Positions 5,746 through 5,751 of a DNA stretch of 5,751 bases are shown in pieces. The notes beneath the pieces were generated by a model. It saw nothing but the letters and a program-made list of their open reading frames with translations. It did not search any database and was not told the origin of the DNA. Within the stretch, counting starts at the first letter, position 1; every line of letters begins with the position of its first letter. The DNA comes from Oscillospiraceae bacterium (GTDB lineage Bacteria; Bacillota; Clostridia; Oscillospirales; Oscillospiraceae). The translations under genes and the position numbers were made by a program. The stretch covers positions 1 through 5,751 of the forward strand of contig JAFNXT010000311.1 of the NCBI GenBank assembly GCA_017378975.1. Reading direction: 5' to 3'.

Positions 5746-5751
5746 TTTTTG

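Overview
The window looks like chromosomal DNA of a GC-rich, Gram-positive gut-type clostridium, probably of the Oscillospiraceae/Ruminococcaceae kind. This is an inference from four things: strong AGGAGG ribosome binding sites, sigma-A style promoters, lipoproteins with Thr/Pro/Asp/Glu-rich linkers, and intergenic palindromic repeats of the style common in that group. No taxonomic marker gene is present.

Layout. Positions 1-4559 hold three paralogous CotH-kinase-family lipoproteins, all on the minus strand and transcribed right to left. They are an upstream copy (2799-4559), a middle copy (689-2542) and a third copy that runs off the left edge (1-674). The middle and left copies are 14 nt apart and clearly form an operon. 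Upstream and middle copies are separated by 256 nt, which contain a perfect 15-bp-stem hairpin, a MITE-like element with imperfect 34-nt inverted arms, and a separate promoter for the middle gene. At 4560-4702 lies a compact divergent promoter region. From it a plus-strand lipoprotein of unknown function (4703-5473) is transcribed away from the CotH genes and ends in a likely terminator. The last ~240 nt (5511-5751) contain no credible gene but are packed with palindromic repeats.

How the genes may work together. All four proteins start with a lipoprotein signal peptide followed by a Thr/Pro/acidic linker, so all four should be anchored on the outer face of the cell membrane. The three CotH proteins share a kinase-like core but differ in linker length and accessory parts. 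The upstream copy has ten 5-residue SVTDP-type repeats. The middle copy has a short linker and an extra C-terminal beta-rich module with a GDFNDW motif, resembling starch/glycogen-binding modules. The left copy has a ~109-residue linker. This suggests a small surface system of atypical protein kinases, one of them possibly glycan-targeted, with a divergent lipoprotein as candidate partner or substrate. The functional link is inferred from position and architecture only.
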